Shown one piece after another: positions 25,547 to 38,980 of a DNA stretch of 64,000 bases. The stretch is from Silurus meridionalis (Eukaryota > Chordata > Actinopteri > Siluriformes > Siluridae), in NCBI RefSeq assembly GCF_014805685.1, contig NC_060896.1:12379889-12443888 (forward strand). Reading direction: 5' to 3'. The number at the start of each line of letters is the position of its first letter. Position 1 is the first letter of the stretch. A program made the position numbers and the translations under genes. The notes under the pieces were generated by a model. The model was not told the origin of the DNA, did no database searches, and saw only the letters and a list, made by a program, of their open reading frames with translations.

Positions 25547-26010
25547 ACCCCACATAAAACAGCCCAGTTATCAGATTAATTACTGCAGGAGTTCTCTTAA
25601 CATCTGCTGGAATGTCAGGTCTAGCGGGGGAGTGAGAGAGAGAGCAAAAGAGGGAAGACGGGACTGAGGGATTGAGGGAGCGAGGGAACGTGTTGGCCCT
25701 GACGGAGGTGTGAAGGTGCGGGTTAAAATAAGAACAGTGGCGTCTGTGTGATTAAGAGAGTGGCTGAGAGGCACACAAATACACTCTGTTCCCTCTTAAC
25801 ACCGTGGCTCGGTGGGTGTATGGAGTGTGATTAAGAGAGTAAGCAGCAGAAGTATAGTTCCTGAGTGTGTTGCGTGTGCTGCCCGCCGTAGGTAGAGGAG
25901 TAAGTGGTGTGTGTGCGTGCATTTGTATGTGTCTGTGAGACAGAGAGAGAGAGTCTTTATTATTCAATGCTGTCTAGCAGAAAGAGCTGCAAGCTGAGAG
26001 CCAATTGGTA

Positions 26011-26048
26011 GTGTGTGAGTGTGTGTGTGTGTGTGAGTGTGTGTTGGA

Positions 26049-26088
<40 letters not shown>
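26011..26088. repeat. (GT)n microsatellite, interrupted
   Basis: GT runs separated by GAGT and GTTGGAAT, then a pure run to 26088. Confidence 0.9.
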
Positions 26089-26090
<2 letters not shown>

Positions 26091-26601
26091 ATGTGTCTGT
26101 GTGTATGTGGCATGTGCCAGATGCTGAACAATGTGTTCTTTGCAATTATCTAAAATTGAAAGTACATTATTTAAAGGATTACAAGTCGAAGAACATTTTC
26201 CCAGAATATGTGACTATTGCATGACTATGGTTCTGTTCATCTTATAAATCAGAATTATTTTTCTGGCAAAACTGATACCACTTCACATGTTCTGCACATT
26301 CTCCACAGAGATAATCTACAATTCTACAGCTCCGCTATTACCTCGAAGAGGACGGTTTCCTTTTTAAATCTGTCTCCTCTCAGGGTTTCTTCGTTATATT
26401 GCCTTGTCTTGCTGCTCTCACCTCTGTTTTGCTCATTAGGGATCTAAAGCCACGTGTGTAAAGCTGTAAAGCTGCTCTGTCAATGCAAATTGGCAAAATC
26501 GCAATCCCAATACAAATGAGTTAAAAAGCATGCTGGTAGTTCGATAATTAGTAAAAATTTCACCTCTATTATACTACTTAGCGTACACACCATTATGCAT
26601 T

Positions 26602-26615
26602 ATTACCATAGCAAC
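26602..26615. promoter_or_regulatory. RFX X-box-like site
   Basis: ATTACCATAGCAAC: the right half AGCAAC fits RGYAAC, while the left half ATTACC differs in its first base. Confidence 0.2.
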
Positions 26616-26849
26616 CAAAGTAGATATGTGTGACCAGAGTGACGAGTCGGATTTGGAAAAATCGACAGCTCCGTTACACTAATTACGTGAAAACCCTATG
26701 AACCCCATTTCCTGTATATAAAGAATACAGTGTATGAAGCTTATATAGAATGAAGCTTTGTGTGATCTGCTGGCCAGTGTTAGGGTTTTGTCAGTGGTGG
26801 GAGTGGGGAAGTGGGGGAGTTGTTGCTGTAGTGAGTTACAGGCAGGTAG

Positions 26850-27130
26850 AGAAAAGCGAGAGAGAAGGCGTGGGCTCGGTGCTTTATGTTTTCGGTAATT
26901 AAAACAGCATTAGGCTATTTATTTCCTCTCCCTGTGCGTAGCTGATTGGGCATGAGGGAATGCGGGACTCGCAAAGCTGAGAAGGAGCACAATTACACGC
27001 CATCAGCAGACAACATTAACTCGCTAATAGGAACATGGCAATAAAAGTTTATTATTATGGGCGAACGATGATTGCCTAGTTTAAGATAACATTTATAATA
27101 CTTAGCAACGATCGGCGAGGAAACGGGCGG
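26850..27130. promoter_or_regulatory. Candidate conserved non-coding element
   Basis: Repeat-free block containing GGTAATTAAAACAGCATTAG, GCTGATTGGGCATGAGGG, TTACACGCCATCAGCAG, AATAAAAGTTTATTATTATG and CGATCGGCGAGG. Homeobox-like TAAT sites lie alongside CpGs rare in the surrounding intron. Enhancer identity is inference. Confidence 0.35.
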
Positions 27131-28069
27131 GGCGAGTGCGGGGAAGACAGAGAGAAGATGCTGCTTTCCTCAGCAATCACTTTGCAATGAAAAGGGAAGG
27201 ATGACAGTCTACTCCTGAGAGGGTTGTGCTCATTAGCCATCCTTCCCGATCTCCATTATCTTCTCTTCTGCTAATGTGGACTGCAAAGAGCTCAAGATGG
27301 CTGACCTCCACCCAACTGCAGGGCTGAAGGAGCAGTACTGCTTAGTACAATAGAAAACGGGTTGTAGTACATACTATCATGATCCACGTCACCGTTTGAA
27401 CGTTTCTTCCATCAAATTTTACCGAAGAGAGCGATCACAGAGACAGAATGATAATAAAGAGGAAAATATGCCACTGAAGGCATAACTTAGGAGGTGAGAA
27501 ACGGAGAGAAAAGTGTTCGAAGGTTCAGCATGTGCTCTAAGGAGAATGATGGAGAGACAGATGAGAGAGAAAGAGAGAGAAAGAGTGAGCAAGGTCTGCT
27601 CTCTTTTGGGCCAAAAGGGAGATTGAGAGAGCGAGTGAGCGAGAGACTGCTAGTGGCCTTCCGTTCTTTGGTATTTTCTTCACGTCGGGGGGATAAATTA
27701 TTCAGAGTCCAGGGAGGCTCTTGCTTCATCGTGTAATGAGAAGGACACGCATTGATACAAAATATTGCTGTTGGGAAACTATCGATCGGAGAGCTATTTG
27801 TCCGAAGTTTAGTCTGGAACTGAAGGCTGTCAGACGCTTTTAACATGACTGACACTTATGTAGTAAAAAATTAAAAAAAACATCTCAGAGCACACCCCCT
27901 TCCCACCTTTCCCTACCAATTTCGCTCTGTCTGTCTGTCTTTTTCCCTACACGTTCTTTCCAAATTGCTTTAGTCTCTGTGGTAAAAAAAAGCAGACGAT
28001 GAAGAAATAAAAAGAAAAGCCTGAGTAAGTAAGCGAGAGAAAGTAGGTGGAAGGCAGAAGAACGGCGTC

Positions 28070-28225
28070 AATAAGCCTGCAGAGTAAATTAATTGCTGGT
28101 GGAAACAGGACAAGTCAGCACAAAACTTAACCTTTGGTGAACGGTCAGCACGGGTGAAAACATGTCGACCGCGTACTTCCTGCTAATTAGATTATACAAA
28201 CTTGCCTTAGCTCATGCTAAAAAAG
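28070..28225. promoter_or_regulatory. Candidate conserved non-coding element
   Basis: Repeat-free block with GTAAATTAATTGCTGG, ACATGTCGACCGCG and GCTAATTAGATTATAC. Confidence 0.25.
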
Positions 28226-28887
28226 GCTGAATTACTAGGCAAGGATACTCTTTAGATCAAATCTTACACCGTGTTAAAGTGTCCTACATTAGCAGTACTG
28301 TGTGTCTGTGTGCTTATGTGTGTGTGTGTGAGTGTGTGGGAGGGGTTAGAGAGGAATGAGGGCTACCTTTTCTGTCCTCAGATGAACACTGGCTAATCTG
28401 TCATGTTCGCCAAGCTCTGAAAGGCCTGGCCTGGAAAAGCACGGGATGCTTGCTTTGGCCTGGACCTGAGGAAGTCTGGCTTTCCTACGGGTGGAGGCCT
28501 CCGCCGAGGGGGCCTGCGGTTCCAGCAAGGTGGTCTGATGTCCCTGGCGTGTTGGGAATGGAAAATCTAAGCACTCGCACACAAACTCAGTCAGCGAAGC
28601 ATTTGGGGAAGAGGACGGAACACTGCAGTTTAACTGCTTTAATATAGCATTACCACTCGCCCCATCAAACACTTTTACCTTTCGGTCTAACCGATACACA
28701 CTGCTGTATATATGATATTGAAGTGTGGAAACTTGACACAGTGAAGCCATTCGGCGGGAGGCGACAAGCAGCATGCAGCCGCTACAGCACCACATCAGCA
28801 TGAGCCAGTGAGACACAGTAATAACCTCTCAGTCTGTCTCACTCTCAACATTCTTCCCTCCATCACACAGACACACCTCACCTCTCT

Positions 28888-28889
<2 letters not shown>

Positions 28890-28947
<58 letters not shown>
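28890..28947. repeat. (CA)n microsatellite
   Basis: About 57 bp of pure CA. Confidence 0.95.
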
Positions 28948-28948
<1 letters not shown>

Positions 28949-29597
28949 GCAATTAACACATCACTACGTGTCAGGTAGATAAAAAAAAAAAGACTGACAC
29001 TAAAATTAGAGTCTGAGGTGGAAAAGAGAAATAAAGAAAAAGAAAAGAGAAAATAATTGAGTGAATTGAAGGAAAGAACACAAAGAGTTTTTAGAAATTT
29101 CCAAAATGCCATCTAAATCAGGACACTTTATTTTAAATAGGATGTGAACGAAGGTCATGTTCAGCAAATAACAATAGCAGAAGGTTCTATTGGAGTACAA
29201 CCCAATTCATACAACCGAAGACCTGAAATACAGCATCTCAAAACTCTACAGATGAGTTTTATTAAGACTGCTTTGTCCAAAGGTTGCACACATATGCACA
29301 TACACACACCACACACATATGCACTTACACACACCTGAATATACATTTTGTCCACTGCCAGTGTGCAAATCTTCTGGCACGGAACGAAACGCAGCAGTGC
29401 TTTTATCATTAACTTAAGTAAAAGTTTAGTTGTGTAGTTTTTGCTGTCTTCTACCAGCAGGACTGATGCTATTACACAAACTGTTTTTATCCCGAAAAAA
29501 TGTTTTTTGCTTTATTTTTTCAATCATAATTCAAACTATGATCTTGTAGCAAATGTAGCACAAAGGATGTTGTTATTTTCAGGTCAATCTGGATTTA

Positions 29598-29602
<5 letters not shown>

Positions 29603-29672
<70 letters not shown>
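29603..29672. repeat. (TA)n microsatellite
   Basis: About 70 bp of pure TA. Confidence 0.95.
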
Positions 29673-29677
<5 letters not shown>

Positions 29678-30464
29678 TACAAATTTGTAATGTAAATGAA
29701 CAAGTAAAAAAAAAAAATCTAAATATCTAGTCATTTAGTTATGATTCAGTCCAGATGAATTTCCTTTTGTTTGCATTCTGCTCTGTATGTTTTATTTTGC
29801 ATTTTATTGCAGCTAATGTAGGTTGTTTAACCAAATAGCCAATAGAAATAAGTGTTAATTTAATGTTAATCCATTTAATTCGATTGGTTTTTACTCCTTT
29901 GCTCATTTTATCTTTTATATTGGGTTAAAATGGGCATAGAACTAGAACTGTAGGTTTTGTAGCTTTCTGTCCTGTCTGTATTGTAACATCCTGACTTCCA
30001 GTACATGCATGGACATATATTTAAAATTTTTACATGTATTTCCTCATCTCCAGTCTCATTGATTGTGTGTCACTGGATCTGTTTGCCTACATGTTTGTGT
30101 TATAGTGAAAGAATGTAGGTCCTGTTCAAACCGTCCCTATGAGGGACGAAAAGCTCTGGTAAAGTGTGTGTGTATGGGGAGGGATGGGTCACAGGGGTCT
30201 ACGACTCTAAGAAATCAAATTACCTCCGTGAGATGCCGATCGTCTCTGCGCACACTCACATGCCGCACACTCATTAATTGTGTATTACTGGGATATTAGC
30301 AAAGACCGGGATCAAACACACACCCACACGAACTGCCCACTTCAACAGATTGACACAAAGCTCGCCGACAAACTATCCACGCTCCACTAGTGTAGTGCAC
30401 GAAGGACATCCACTAACTTACTCAAATAAACATTCTCTTTTTCACACACACTCACACACACACA

Positions 30465-30700
30465 CGTGGGGGCACTCTTGCGGGTCTCTAATGAAGCCCC
30501 AGTTGTGACGGCATGGAGGCGTCTGCGGCTCCGGCGGGATAATTACGACGCTCCCTCGCAGCTGAGTTTGGCAGATGTAGGGGAGGGGTGCGCTGCGTGC
30601 CGTGGCGGCCATAACGAGCGCAGGGGAGCGGAGGTGGGATTCGGCACAGACCCCGCCATCCGCCATTAGCAGCTTGGCACCGTCACAAATGAGTGTTTTT
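30465..30700. promoter_or_regulatory. CpG-rich candidate regulatory block
   Basis: A local CpG concentration (GGAGGCGTCTGCGGCTCCGG, TACGACGCTCCCTCGC, CGTGGCGGCCATAACGAGCG) flanks GGGATAATTACGACG and CCGCCATTAGCAGC. GGCGGCCAT resembles a YY1 site. It could be an enhancer or a non-coding promoter; no transcript evidence. Confidence 0.3.
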
Positions 30701-30775
30701 CACCAGAGCACCGGGAAGGGCTGCGAAATTCCAACAAATTCTAGTGAGCACCGCAGCCGCCCAGAGAGAGGGAGG

Positions 30776-30780
<5 letters not shown>

Positions 30781-30838
<58 letters not shown>
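30781..30838. repeat. (AG)n microsatellite
   Basis: Pure AG run within a longer purine-rich stretch; a shorter AG run follows at 31076-31098. Confidence 0.95.
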
Positions 30839-30842
<4 letters not shown>

Positions 30843-31619
30843 GAGAGAGATCAAAACAAAAGCAGAGGAAGACAGAAGGAGAAAAGAGAAAGAGAGAGTG
30901 GGGGTAGAGAGAGAGAGGTTTGCACCACCATGACCGGATTTGTCACCTCACTCAGCACAGGGAACGCAGAGCTCAGCACCATGGGAAATTACCAAATCAG
31001 AATGCATTGATTTCCTTCAGGGAGGAGGCAGGGGGAAAAAAAGAGTGGAGCGAGAGAGATGAGTTAAAAAAAAATGAGAGAGAGAGAGAGAGAGAGAGTG
31101 AAGGGCTGGAAAACTGACATGGCTGAGAATTAAGTAGGAGATTGCATTAGACCTTTGTATTATAGGGAGTAGAGAGTGGCAGACATTTGTTTTGGGAGAA
31201 GGCGGAATAAAGGCGTGTATTGTACACCTCTGGTATACGGGGAGCGTGTAAGAAAAGCAAACTATTACCCCTCCATGTCTCTGATGCCCTCTCGCCTTTC
31301 CCATTTGTCTCTCTTTGTCCTCATACAGTATCTTGTAATTACCCTTGTGTTGCCAAGACAAACCCATATGTTGCGCTGTGTGACAGCAGCTTACAGTGAA
31401 CGCACGATCATGAATCTGCGCATGTGTGTGTCCTCTCAGGTAAGAGTGTTTTTCCAGATCTATAAAAACTCTTTTAATCTGGAAGTCTTGGGTGCGTGGA
31501 TCCTTGAAAAACGGAGAGAACAGCAAGCATGTACTGAGAACTCTATCCAGCAATGATGCACTGATGTCTGTGTCTCGCACATTTTCTTCCACTTAGCCAC
31601 TCATTCGCTGTCTCTGTCT

Positions 31620-31765
31620 CCATCATGGTAAATGATCGATTTCAAGGTGACCCCTTGGCTGAATTACGGCGAGTGTTTTGTGTGAGCAGGCGGGCGGCTG
31701 CAGCCCGGTCCCAGTAATTAACACCAGCGCCTAATGAAGTCCAGCTGCTCGCCGTGCAGACTGAG
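31620..31765. promoter_or_regulatory. Candidate conserved non-coding element
   Basis: Repeat-free block with TCAAGGTGACCCCTTGG, GAATTACGGCGAG, CCCAGTAATTAACACC and GCGCCTAATGAAG. Confidence 0.3.
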
Positions 31766-32648
31766 CGCCTGCCAAAAACCAGGAGAGCCCCTGTCAGCCT
31801 GCCTCGTCCTCTCCTTTCGATTTCTCTTCAGCTATACCCATCCCTCGCTCTATCCATTTTTTTTTCGAAGGTCAGCCTACCCTGTCAGTGCCCACCCCGT
31901 CCAGCCAACGGGCCTCTCACTATTTTCCCTCTACGCCACGGCTAAACCACTGATCCAGGACTCCCACTCTCTTCCTCTCCCTTTTGTCTCATCCCTCGCT
32001 GACTTCTTTCCATCTCCACAAAGCTCTGTGATATCTCTTACACCTCTCTATCATGCATTATCCCCGAAGTGTTCGCACAGATGAAGATGACTGGTTAGAC
32101 ACTCAAACCACTGTATTTGCATCCAAATCTGGGTACAAATTCCAGAAAACGGGTAACAGTTATGCCTTGACGAGTCGACGTTCGGGTGCAGACAGAGATT
32201 TGCAATTAAGGCAGAAAAGTGCGACTTCCAAAGCTTCCTTCTGCAGCTCAGACAGAGAGAAATAAAGTAAACGAGACACCTCGCTTTTGTTTTACAAGCT
32301 GGCTCAGAGCAATACACACACCTACAGTAACATTTTATTTTACACTTAGCAAGTGTAAATTCTCAGAGAACCATAAGATGTCACAGTGCGTAGCTCAAGG
32401 GCAAAACCTTACATGCTTTAGATCACTCGGGTTATCTAGCCCGGGTTAGATAGAGATTGTATCTCGCTCCGCTTTCGCAAAAGCGTATTTCCTTTTTCAT
32501 TCTTCTTTCTCTCTGTCTTTTCGCTCTTTTAACCCCTCAGCGCTCCCTCTCTCTCAGATCAAAGCTGGAAGCTCCTGTCAAGCAGGTACCTCTTTCTACT
32601 CCTTAGAGTGCTGCCTTTGAAGACACTGTCCCCAGGTGGCCCCTTCTC

Positions 32649-32652
<4 letters not shown>

Positions 32653-32690
<38 letters not shown>
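32653..32690. repeat. (CA)n microsatellite
   Basis: Pure CA run; a second short CA run lies at 32834-32858. Confidence 0.93.
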
Positions 32691-32693
<3 letters not shown>

Positions 32694-32833
32694 GCTAAAT
32701 ATACACACGCAGATAGGCCTTCACCTCTGAGCTCCCACCCTCAGTCAGGAGTGCTTTCTGCTTTCCCTGCTCATCTGTTTGAGCACGCTGATGAACTCTG
32801 ACACGCACAGGTTCCTACTACCTGCACTTGTGT

Positions 32834-32870
<37 letters not shown>

Positions 32871-34014
32871 TGAACACCTCATGTACAGAGGCACAATCAC
32901 ATCAGACAACTGATGTTATTTATCAGGTAGGGTTTTAGAGGACTTTATTTCCAGGACTGAAGAGATGCACAATCCATGACAAATGCACAGTAGATTTTTG
33001 CCTCATTTTCTACTAGGGCTGGAAGATGTAGCAGTATAAACAATGACTTACTCTCAATTGAACAGAAATACATGTATATAGAAACATGTCAAGAGCTTTA
33101 CTTAATGGTCACATCAAACATTAGAATGGGGATATACTGTGATCTCCGTGAGGCTGGTTTCAGTCATTCGAAATGATTTCAGCATTTCCATTGTTTTTAC
33201 TAAAATTTCACTAACATACAAACATATCTAAAGAAATTAAATTTAAAAATACAATACAAAATTTCAAGGAAGCCACAAATATGTCAGTTCTTTTTTAAAT
33301 CTACATTTTAATCTTGCCTATGTCCAGTTTGCCGGAGCCAAGGGCTTTAAAAATATGCAGTCTGTTTGAAAACCTTAAATGTAATTTCGTCACAACAAAT
33401 GTCCAGCTTTGACCAGGCAGATGGTCGTTTACAGAATTGGACTTAATCCTAATTGATTCAAGTTCACTTTTGGGTGTAAACAGATTATGCTTTATGCTTG
33501 TAGTGTAAGATAAATGCTAAGGAATGAATAATTTTATTGTTCAGGACAGTCTGCTTTTCAGAACAATATAGAGAAGAAAACGTATTTGAAAGGTTTCCTC
33601 TGGACACAAGAAGTTCTGCATTACAAGCCAATTGAGTGGCAGTACAAAACAGCTATATATCGAATTAAAACCAGTTATTTCCTACATAGCAATTTATTCT
33701 TTTTTTGAGCAGATGTTAAATACCCACATGCACTGAGTTTTATTGCAAGGCATCTGAAATTCATGCTTAATTTCAGTGACCTTAAATGCCAGAAGTAGTA
33801 TTTAAAAATTTCTACAGCTTTTTATGGTTCCACTACACACCACATCTTCATGATCATACATTGAACTCTTCCTTTTTTTTCCGTCCCTCCCACCTCGTGT
33901 TGCTTCCAGACTCGGAGTTGTTAGTAATCAGATCGCACCCATCATGCCAAACTAACATGCATAGTCTCTTAACACAGCATCACATGGGTGTAAGTTCTTT
34001 CCACCAGCTGCGAC

Positions 34015-34215
34015 AGATGCTGGCGTTCGCTGGAGAAAATAAATTCAAAATACTTAACAAATTAAGCGAGGAGCTAATTGCAGCTGGCCCGTGTTCATTA
34101 TGGGCACAAAGGCGGGAGGCTTGTTTGTCTTTTTAACAATTAACTGGCGGAGCTCGACAGAGGGAGGAGAGGCTGAGCAGCTCGTGCAGTTGTCCCACCT
34201 TCCCCTGCACAGCAG
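34015..34215. promoter_or_regulatory. Candidate conserved non-coding element
   Basis: Repeat-free block with ACTTAACAAATTAAGCGAGG, GGAGCTAATTGCAGC, CCGTGTTCATTATGGG and TTAACAATTAACTGG; purine-rich at its right end. Confidence 0.3.
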
Positions 34216-36471
34216 CTGCATCAGACACACCTGGACAGGCCTGGGATGGGGAACAGAGAGGGGCAGGTGCACCTCTACCAAAGCTACCTGAGTTCTCCAC
34301 ATGTACGCACCAAGACACCAGCACAACAGCCCACTAAGGCCCCTCCGACTGAAAAATGAGAGGCTTTTAAATCAAAACACCAGAAATAATATGCATGTTC
34401 GGAAACATTTGTCTGGTGCATGTAACTATTGGGTCCCTACTTTCACGCACATCTCACACACACACACAAACTCAGACACACCTGTACACAGACCTGCTCT
34501 GTCTCAGTGGCACTGGCCACTAGTGTGGCTGATTTCGCATTCTGTTCCCACACCTTTTGGAGGAGGCTCCCCCTGAGCTGTTCTCTTATAGATCTCCAAA
34601 CAGCTTGTAATTACTTTTTATAAACAGCATAAGAAGCAAATCAAGCGCAAACGTGGCAAAATGAGCTCTCAGGGGGATCAGACGCCACTCAGCCTTGCAA
34701 ACAAACATTTGGGCAAAACATTACTACCTCTCCCTCTCTTTCTCTCTCTCTGTATTTTCAATGTGACGTCCTTTGTGGCAGCTACTCAGAAAAAGTCGAA
34801 AAGCAGGATGGAGATAATAGGATTCAAAGACAGACATACATACATGCATGTATTCACACACATAGTTGTTTAGTAGCTGATAATGAAAAGAAACTGACTG
34901 TGTATATACATCGCCCTTCAGACAAATGCTCCTTTAAACTATGGCCTCTTCAGTGCCTTTGCTCCCAAATCCTTTATCCCTCCTTTTCTCCATCCATCCA
35001 CTCTAGCAGCAGGTCCCCTCCATGATAGCCCCCAGTGCAACTGCGCCTGGCCCCTTGAAAGTTCCGCTTGGGTAGTTCCAGGTGTTGTGGTATGTGCATG
35101 TGGGGCTCCTCATCTGTTTCCCACAGTCACACATTTAGCACACGGAGGAAACCACTATACCACCAGCAATCCATTAGACCTGCCAGGCAGCTTTGCAAAG
35201 CCATACATTTTTGTATTCATAAACAAAGCATCCGTGGCCATCCAGGACAACCACACCCTCATATCTCTCGTACTCACTTCACCCAAGTCACCCAGTATCA
35301 CTGTATTCAAGATTATTTGCTCTATTATATTTATCCATCGCTTAAAATGTTCTCATTGTGCTAATTTTAGAAGAAAAATAAAACATATTTACCACTCCAT
35401 ACTGTTTTAAGTGTTTCAGAGAAGAAATATAGGAAGGAAATTGATGACTATTCACACTTCATCTGCAGTTCCAGATATTTCTTCAGAGTTTGAAGTTTTG
35501 TAAAGGAAAGAATTCTGTGACTGGTCAGACGTAATGTCAGTCGAGCGAGTTCTTTTCTGTATTAAGGATCATGGTGAAATGTACTCGACTCTCTAGACGC
35601 AGCTACACACATTCTGCTACGGTTAGCAGTGTTAACAGGTGTGGTCTTTCTCATTCAAATTGATTCATATCTGTCAAAATTCCCTTTTAAGGGATTAACC
35701 CCAGCACCCTCCTTTCACCCAGTCGGTGAAATGATATGTAAATGCAATACATTCAATCGCTGCACTTTTATTTTTTCTCGCTTATATCCCACAGTCTTCC
35801 AGTTTGAAGACTTTGAGGTAATTTAAACTTTCATGTCACTCTGCACAACAGAGACATCCGTGGCTGATATTAGTGACACTTGAAAAACTGCTGCATTCTC
35901 AATAAAGGTGTGCGGAGAGTGGAGAGGGGGTTGGTGTTGTCTACAACCACATGGCCCAAGGCTAGACGCAAACACGCGCGCACACTCGTACGCCCTCCTG
36001 ATACTCACACAGGCACTTAGCAGAGTGAGCTATCATCCGCATTATCCACATCCATTGACTTCTAAAGCTTCTTGAGTGCTGCCTCATTAAATCTTCACTG
36101 ACACAGGGAGGACACACCAGGTCCGTATAACCTGCCGTGCATGTGTGTGTGTGTGTGTGCGTGTGCACGCATACAGGGTTTTTTTTGTCTCTGTCTCATT
36201 GCACAGACACAAGCATGAATGACAGCTACACATGGAGTCGGTGATTTCTCCATGTATACTCTGCTTGCTAGTAGAATGCAGACATCTGTCATATTTATCC
36301 TCAAATCCAATCCGTACAATTTATCATTTTACAGACATCTGATTTCTGACAAAAATGTCTGTCTGTCGACACTGATCCAGTCTTTTTTCTATAATCATTC
36401 AAGTATAATCAATATTGGCATGAAAACACCGTGACATCACTGTGGGGTCAAATGGCAGTCTGGCGTGTGAT

Positions 36472-36485
36472 GTTGCCATGGTGAC
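36472..36485. promoter_or_regulatory. RFX X-box
   Basis: GTTGCCATGGTGAC: both halves fit GTNRCC (the right half reads GTCACC in reverse) with the standard two-base spacer. Confidence 0.45.
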
Positions 36486-36590
36486 CGGTGCACTTCATGC
36501 TTCAGGCATCGGGCTCATTGGGATGAATAAGTAAGAGTCAGGAGTGAGACGTGCCATTAGCTAAAATCTCTGGAGAGCTCCTCTGTTCAG

Positions 36591-36628
36591 GTGTGTGTGT
36601 TTGTGTGTGTGTGTGTGTATGTGTGTGC
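36591..36628. repeat. (GT)n microsatellite
   Basis: GT array with TT and AT interruptions. Confidence 0.88.
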
Positions 36629-36839
36629 TCCCTCATGCCCCTGGCCCCGCCTCATGCAAAAAACAACCACATAGAAGGTGAATGAATATTTACAGAAAGT
36701 GGAAAAATGAGAGGTGCATGGATGAATGAAATGAGATGCTCATGTTCTTCTCAGCCATTCTCTTAAACTGATGAGCAATTTAAACATGCACCGCTTTTAT
36801 ACTCTGTACCCAATAGTTATACGTCCCTCCTCTGATCTT

Positions 36840-36845
<6 letters not shown>

Positions 36846-36883
<38 letters not shown>

Positions 36884-36889
36884 GTGTGT
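36846..36889. repeat. (GT)n microsatellite
   Basis: GT array with one GC interruption. Confidence 0.93.
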
Positions 36890-37938
36890 TTGTGAGGGGG
36901 ATTATGGAGAGAGATGGGCGACAAACCTGATGGCAGCTGGGCGGGCTCTCCTGAGGCACATCCGACAGGCAGGGAGGGGTGGAAAGAGAAGGCAGGGTGA
37001 CAGTTAGTCAGCAGCTCCATGATCATATGGGGGTTAGATGGGGGACATGGTACAGACATGGGAATTATTATGGGATGGGTGGGAAGGATCATTCACTGTG
37101 AAATTGATGAAGGGTGGCGATGTAACTCATACATACCATACTTCAAGTAATGTGATTTTCCCAGCTGTGTATTGTTGCAACAGGTTGGTATGGCTTATAC
37201 AAGCATGGTCATATATGTGGATTAAACTTAAACCATTTTCTTGTAACAGTCTGTCTTGCTTTTCTTGTTTAGATAAATAAAATTACTTTTGTGACAGTTC
37301 ACACTTAGATACTCGGCCCAAAATCCCTCACCACCCCCCACCCGAACCAAGCACCTTTTTAAACTAAGATGACATGGACTAATGAATTTTATCATACAGT
37401 TGTGTATGAGGTACCATACAAGAAAGTGACATTAATTATACAGAATCTAATCATATGAAAAAGAAAAAATATACTATTCTACATTTCTATGTAATCTCTG
37501 GCACATGTGTGTCAGTTAAAGGAAAATCTGGCTGGTATATAAATACATTTTATTTGATACTATAGACATAGCAGAATAATTATAATTGCTAATTAATTAT
37601 TAGTATTAATTATGAATTATAATTCAATTAATATAAGATTTATTTATTTAATGTCCTATATATTCAGATCATCAGATGGTACTTAAAAGGTTTTTGTGCA
37701 TGGTTACTGCATTTTCCAAAAAGATTTATTAATAAATGTATAAAAAGATAAAAAAATTAAATACCATAAAAATAAATACAATTAGGTCAAAATAATTAAG
37801 GGAGAAATACAGTAGTTGTTAGTCAGCTAATTATTAATATTGCTTCGGGCTTGAATGGACATGTGCTACATCACTTTCAGTTCATTAAAAATAAAATTCT
37901 AAACAGGAGATTTTTCATTTCAGTTTTTTTTAGTTCAT

Positions 37939-37942
<4 letters not shown>

Positions 37943-37994
<52 letters not shown>
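37943..37994. repeat. (CA)n microsatellite
   Basis: About 52 bp of pure CA. Confidence 0.95.
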
Positions 37995-37997
<3 letters not shown>

Positions 37998-38945
37998 CCG
38001 TTTTGCATACAATTCTCAATTGTACCTAAGATTTTTTTAATTGTGATTGACATCTAATATAATTTAATTTTAGTAATAATCTCCCTTTACATGCCTCACT
38101 TTCAAGCTGGCCCTGAGTACGTATAAATGTATGCAGTGTGAAATGAAATATGATGTAAGATTAAACGAAAGCATCATATAAGTGGTTTCCACCAGCCTTG
38201 CACATATGCTTTTCATTTCTTAACGCAGTTCGGTCTCTGTGCCAGACTAATGCTGTTCCCATAAATACAGTGGTTACTAACAAATTGTCAGTCAGTGGTG
38301 CTGGACTTTATAAAGCTCCTGGCTAGAGTGAATATCAGGCTACAATAAAATCCACTCAGTTCAGTGACCATTTTAGCAACTGATATTGCCTATAAGTAGA
38401 TTTATGGGAATTCCTATCACCAAATTCCCCACTAAAGTTTTGGACCAGCGTACAGTAAGGTGTATGTGTGTGTCAGAGACGACTATTATAGGATAATCTC
38501 AAAGATCTTTCATTCAATAAATCTGATAACTACACAGGCTACATTTCAGTCTATCTGTCAGACTGTCAGAGAGAGAGAAAAGAGAGAGAAAGAGAAAGAG
38601 TGAGAGACAGAGGGGGGTGAAGAGGCTGACTACAGCTCAATTCACTAATAAAGGCAGATGAAAGTGAGGTTAAACACAATATGCTAATTGAAATGTGTTG
38701 GCTGATTAAGGGCGATTGAGAGGCGAGTGGGCGTGCTGTGAGTTCTGGGCGCTGGTGATTAGTGCGGCATTAGTGTCTGCATGCTTTTCCTCATGACGTA
38801 CAGAACACCAGTATGGAGCGCGAATGAGAGAGAGAGAAACAGAGAGAGAGAAAGAGAGTGAATGGGGAGGGAGGTGAATTGAGTAAGTCCCTTTCCGCTG
38901 CTCCATCCTCTCTCCTTCTGTCCATCCACACATGCACACATGCGT

Positions 38946-38948
<3 letters not shown>

Positions 38949-38978
<30 letters not shown>
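38949..38978. repeat. (CA)n microsatellite
   Basis: About 30 bp of pure CA. Confidence 0.93.

Positions 38979-38980
<2 letters not shown>

Noticed and set aside
28346..28816. 156-residue minus-strand open frame
   Set aside because: No domain or coding context recognised, although the region is complex sequence and could be conserved non-coding.
31017..31592. 191-residue minus-strand open frame
   Set aside because: Contains Ser/Leu runs from an AG microsatellite, no domain; chance frame.
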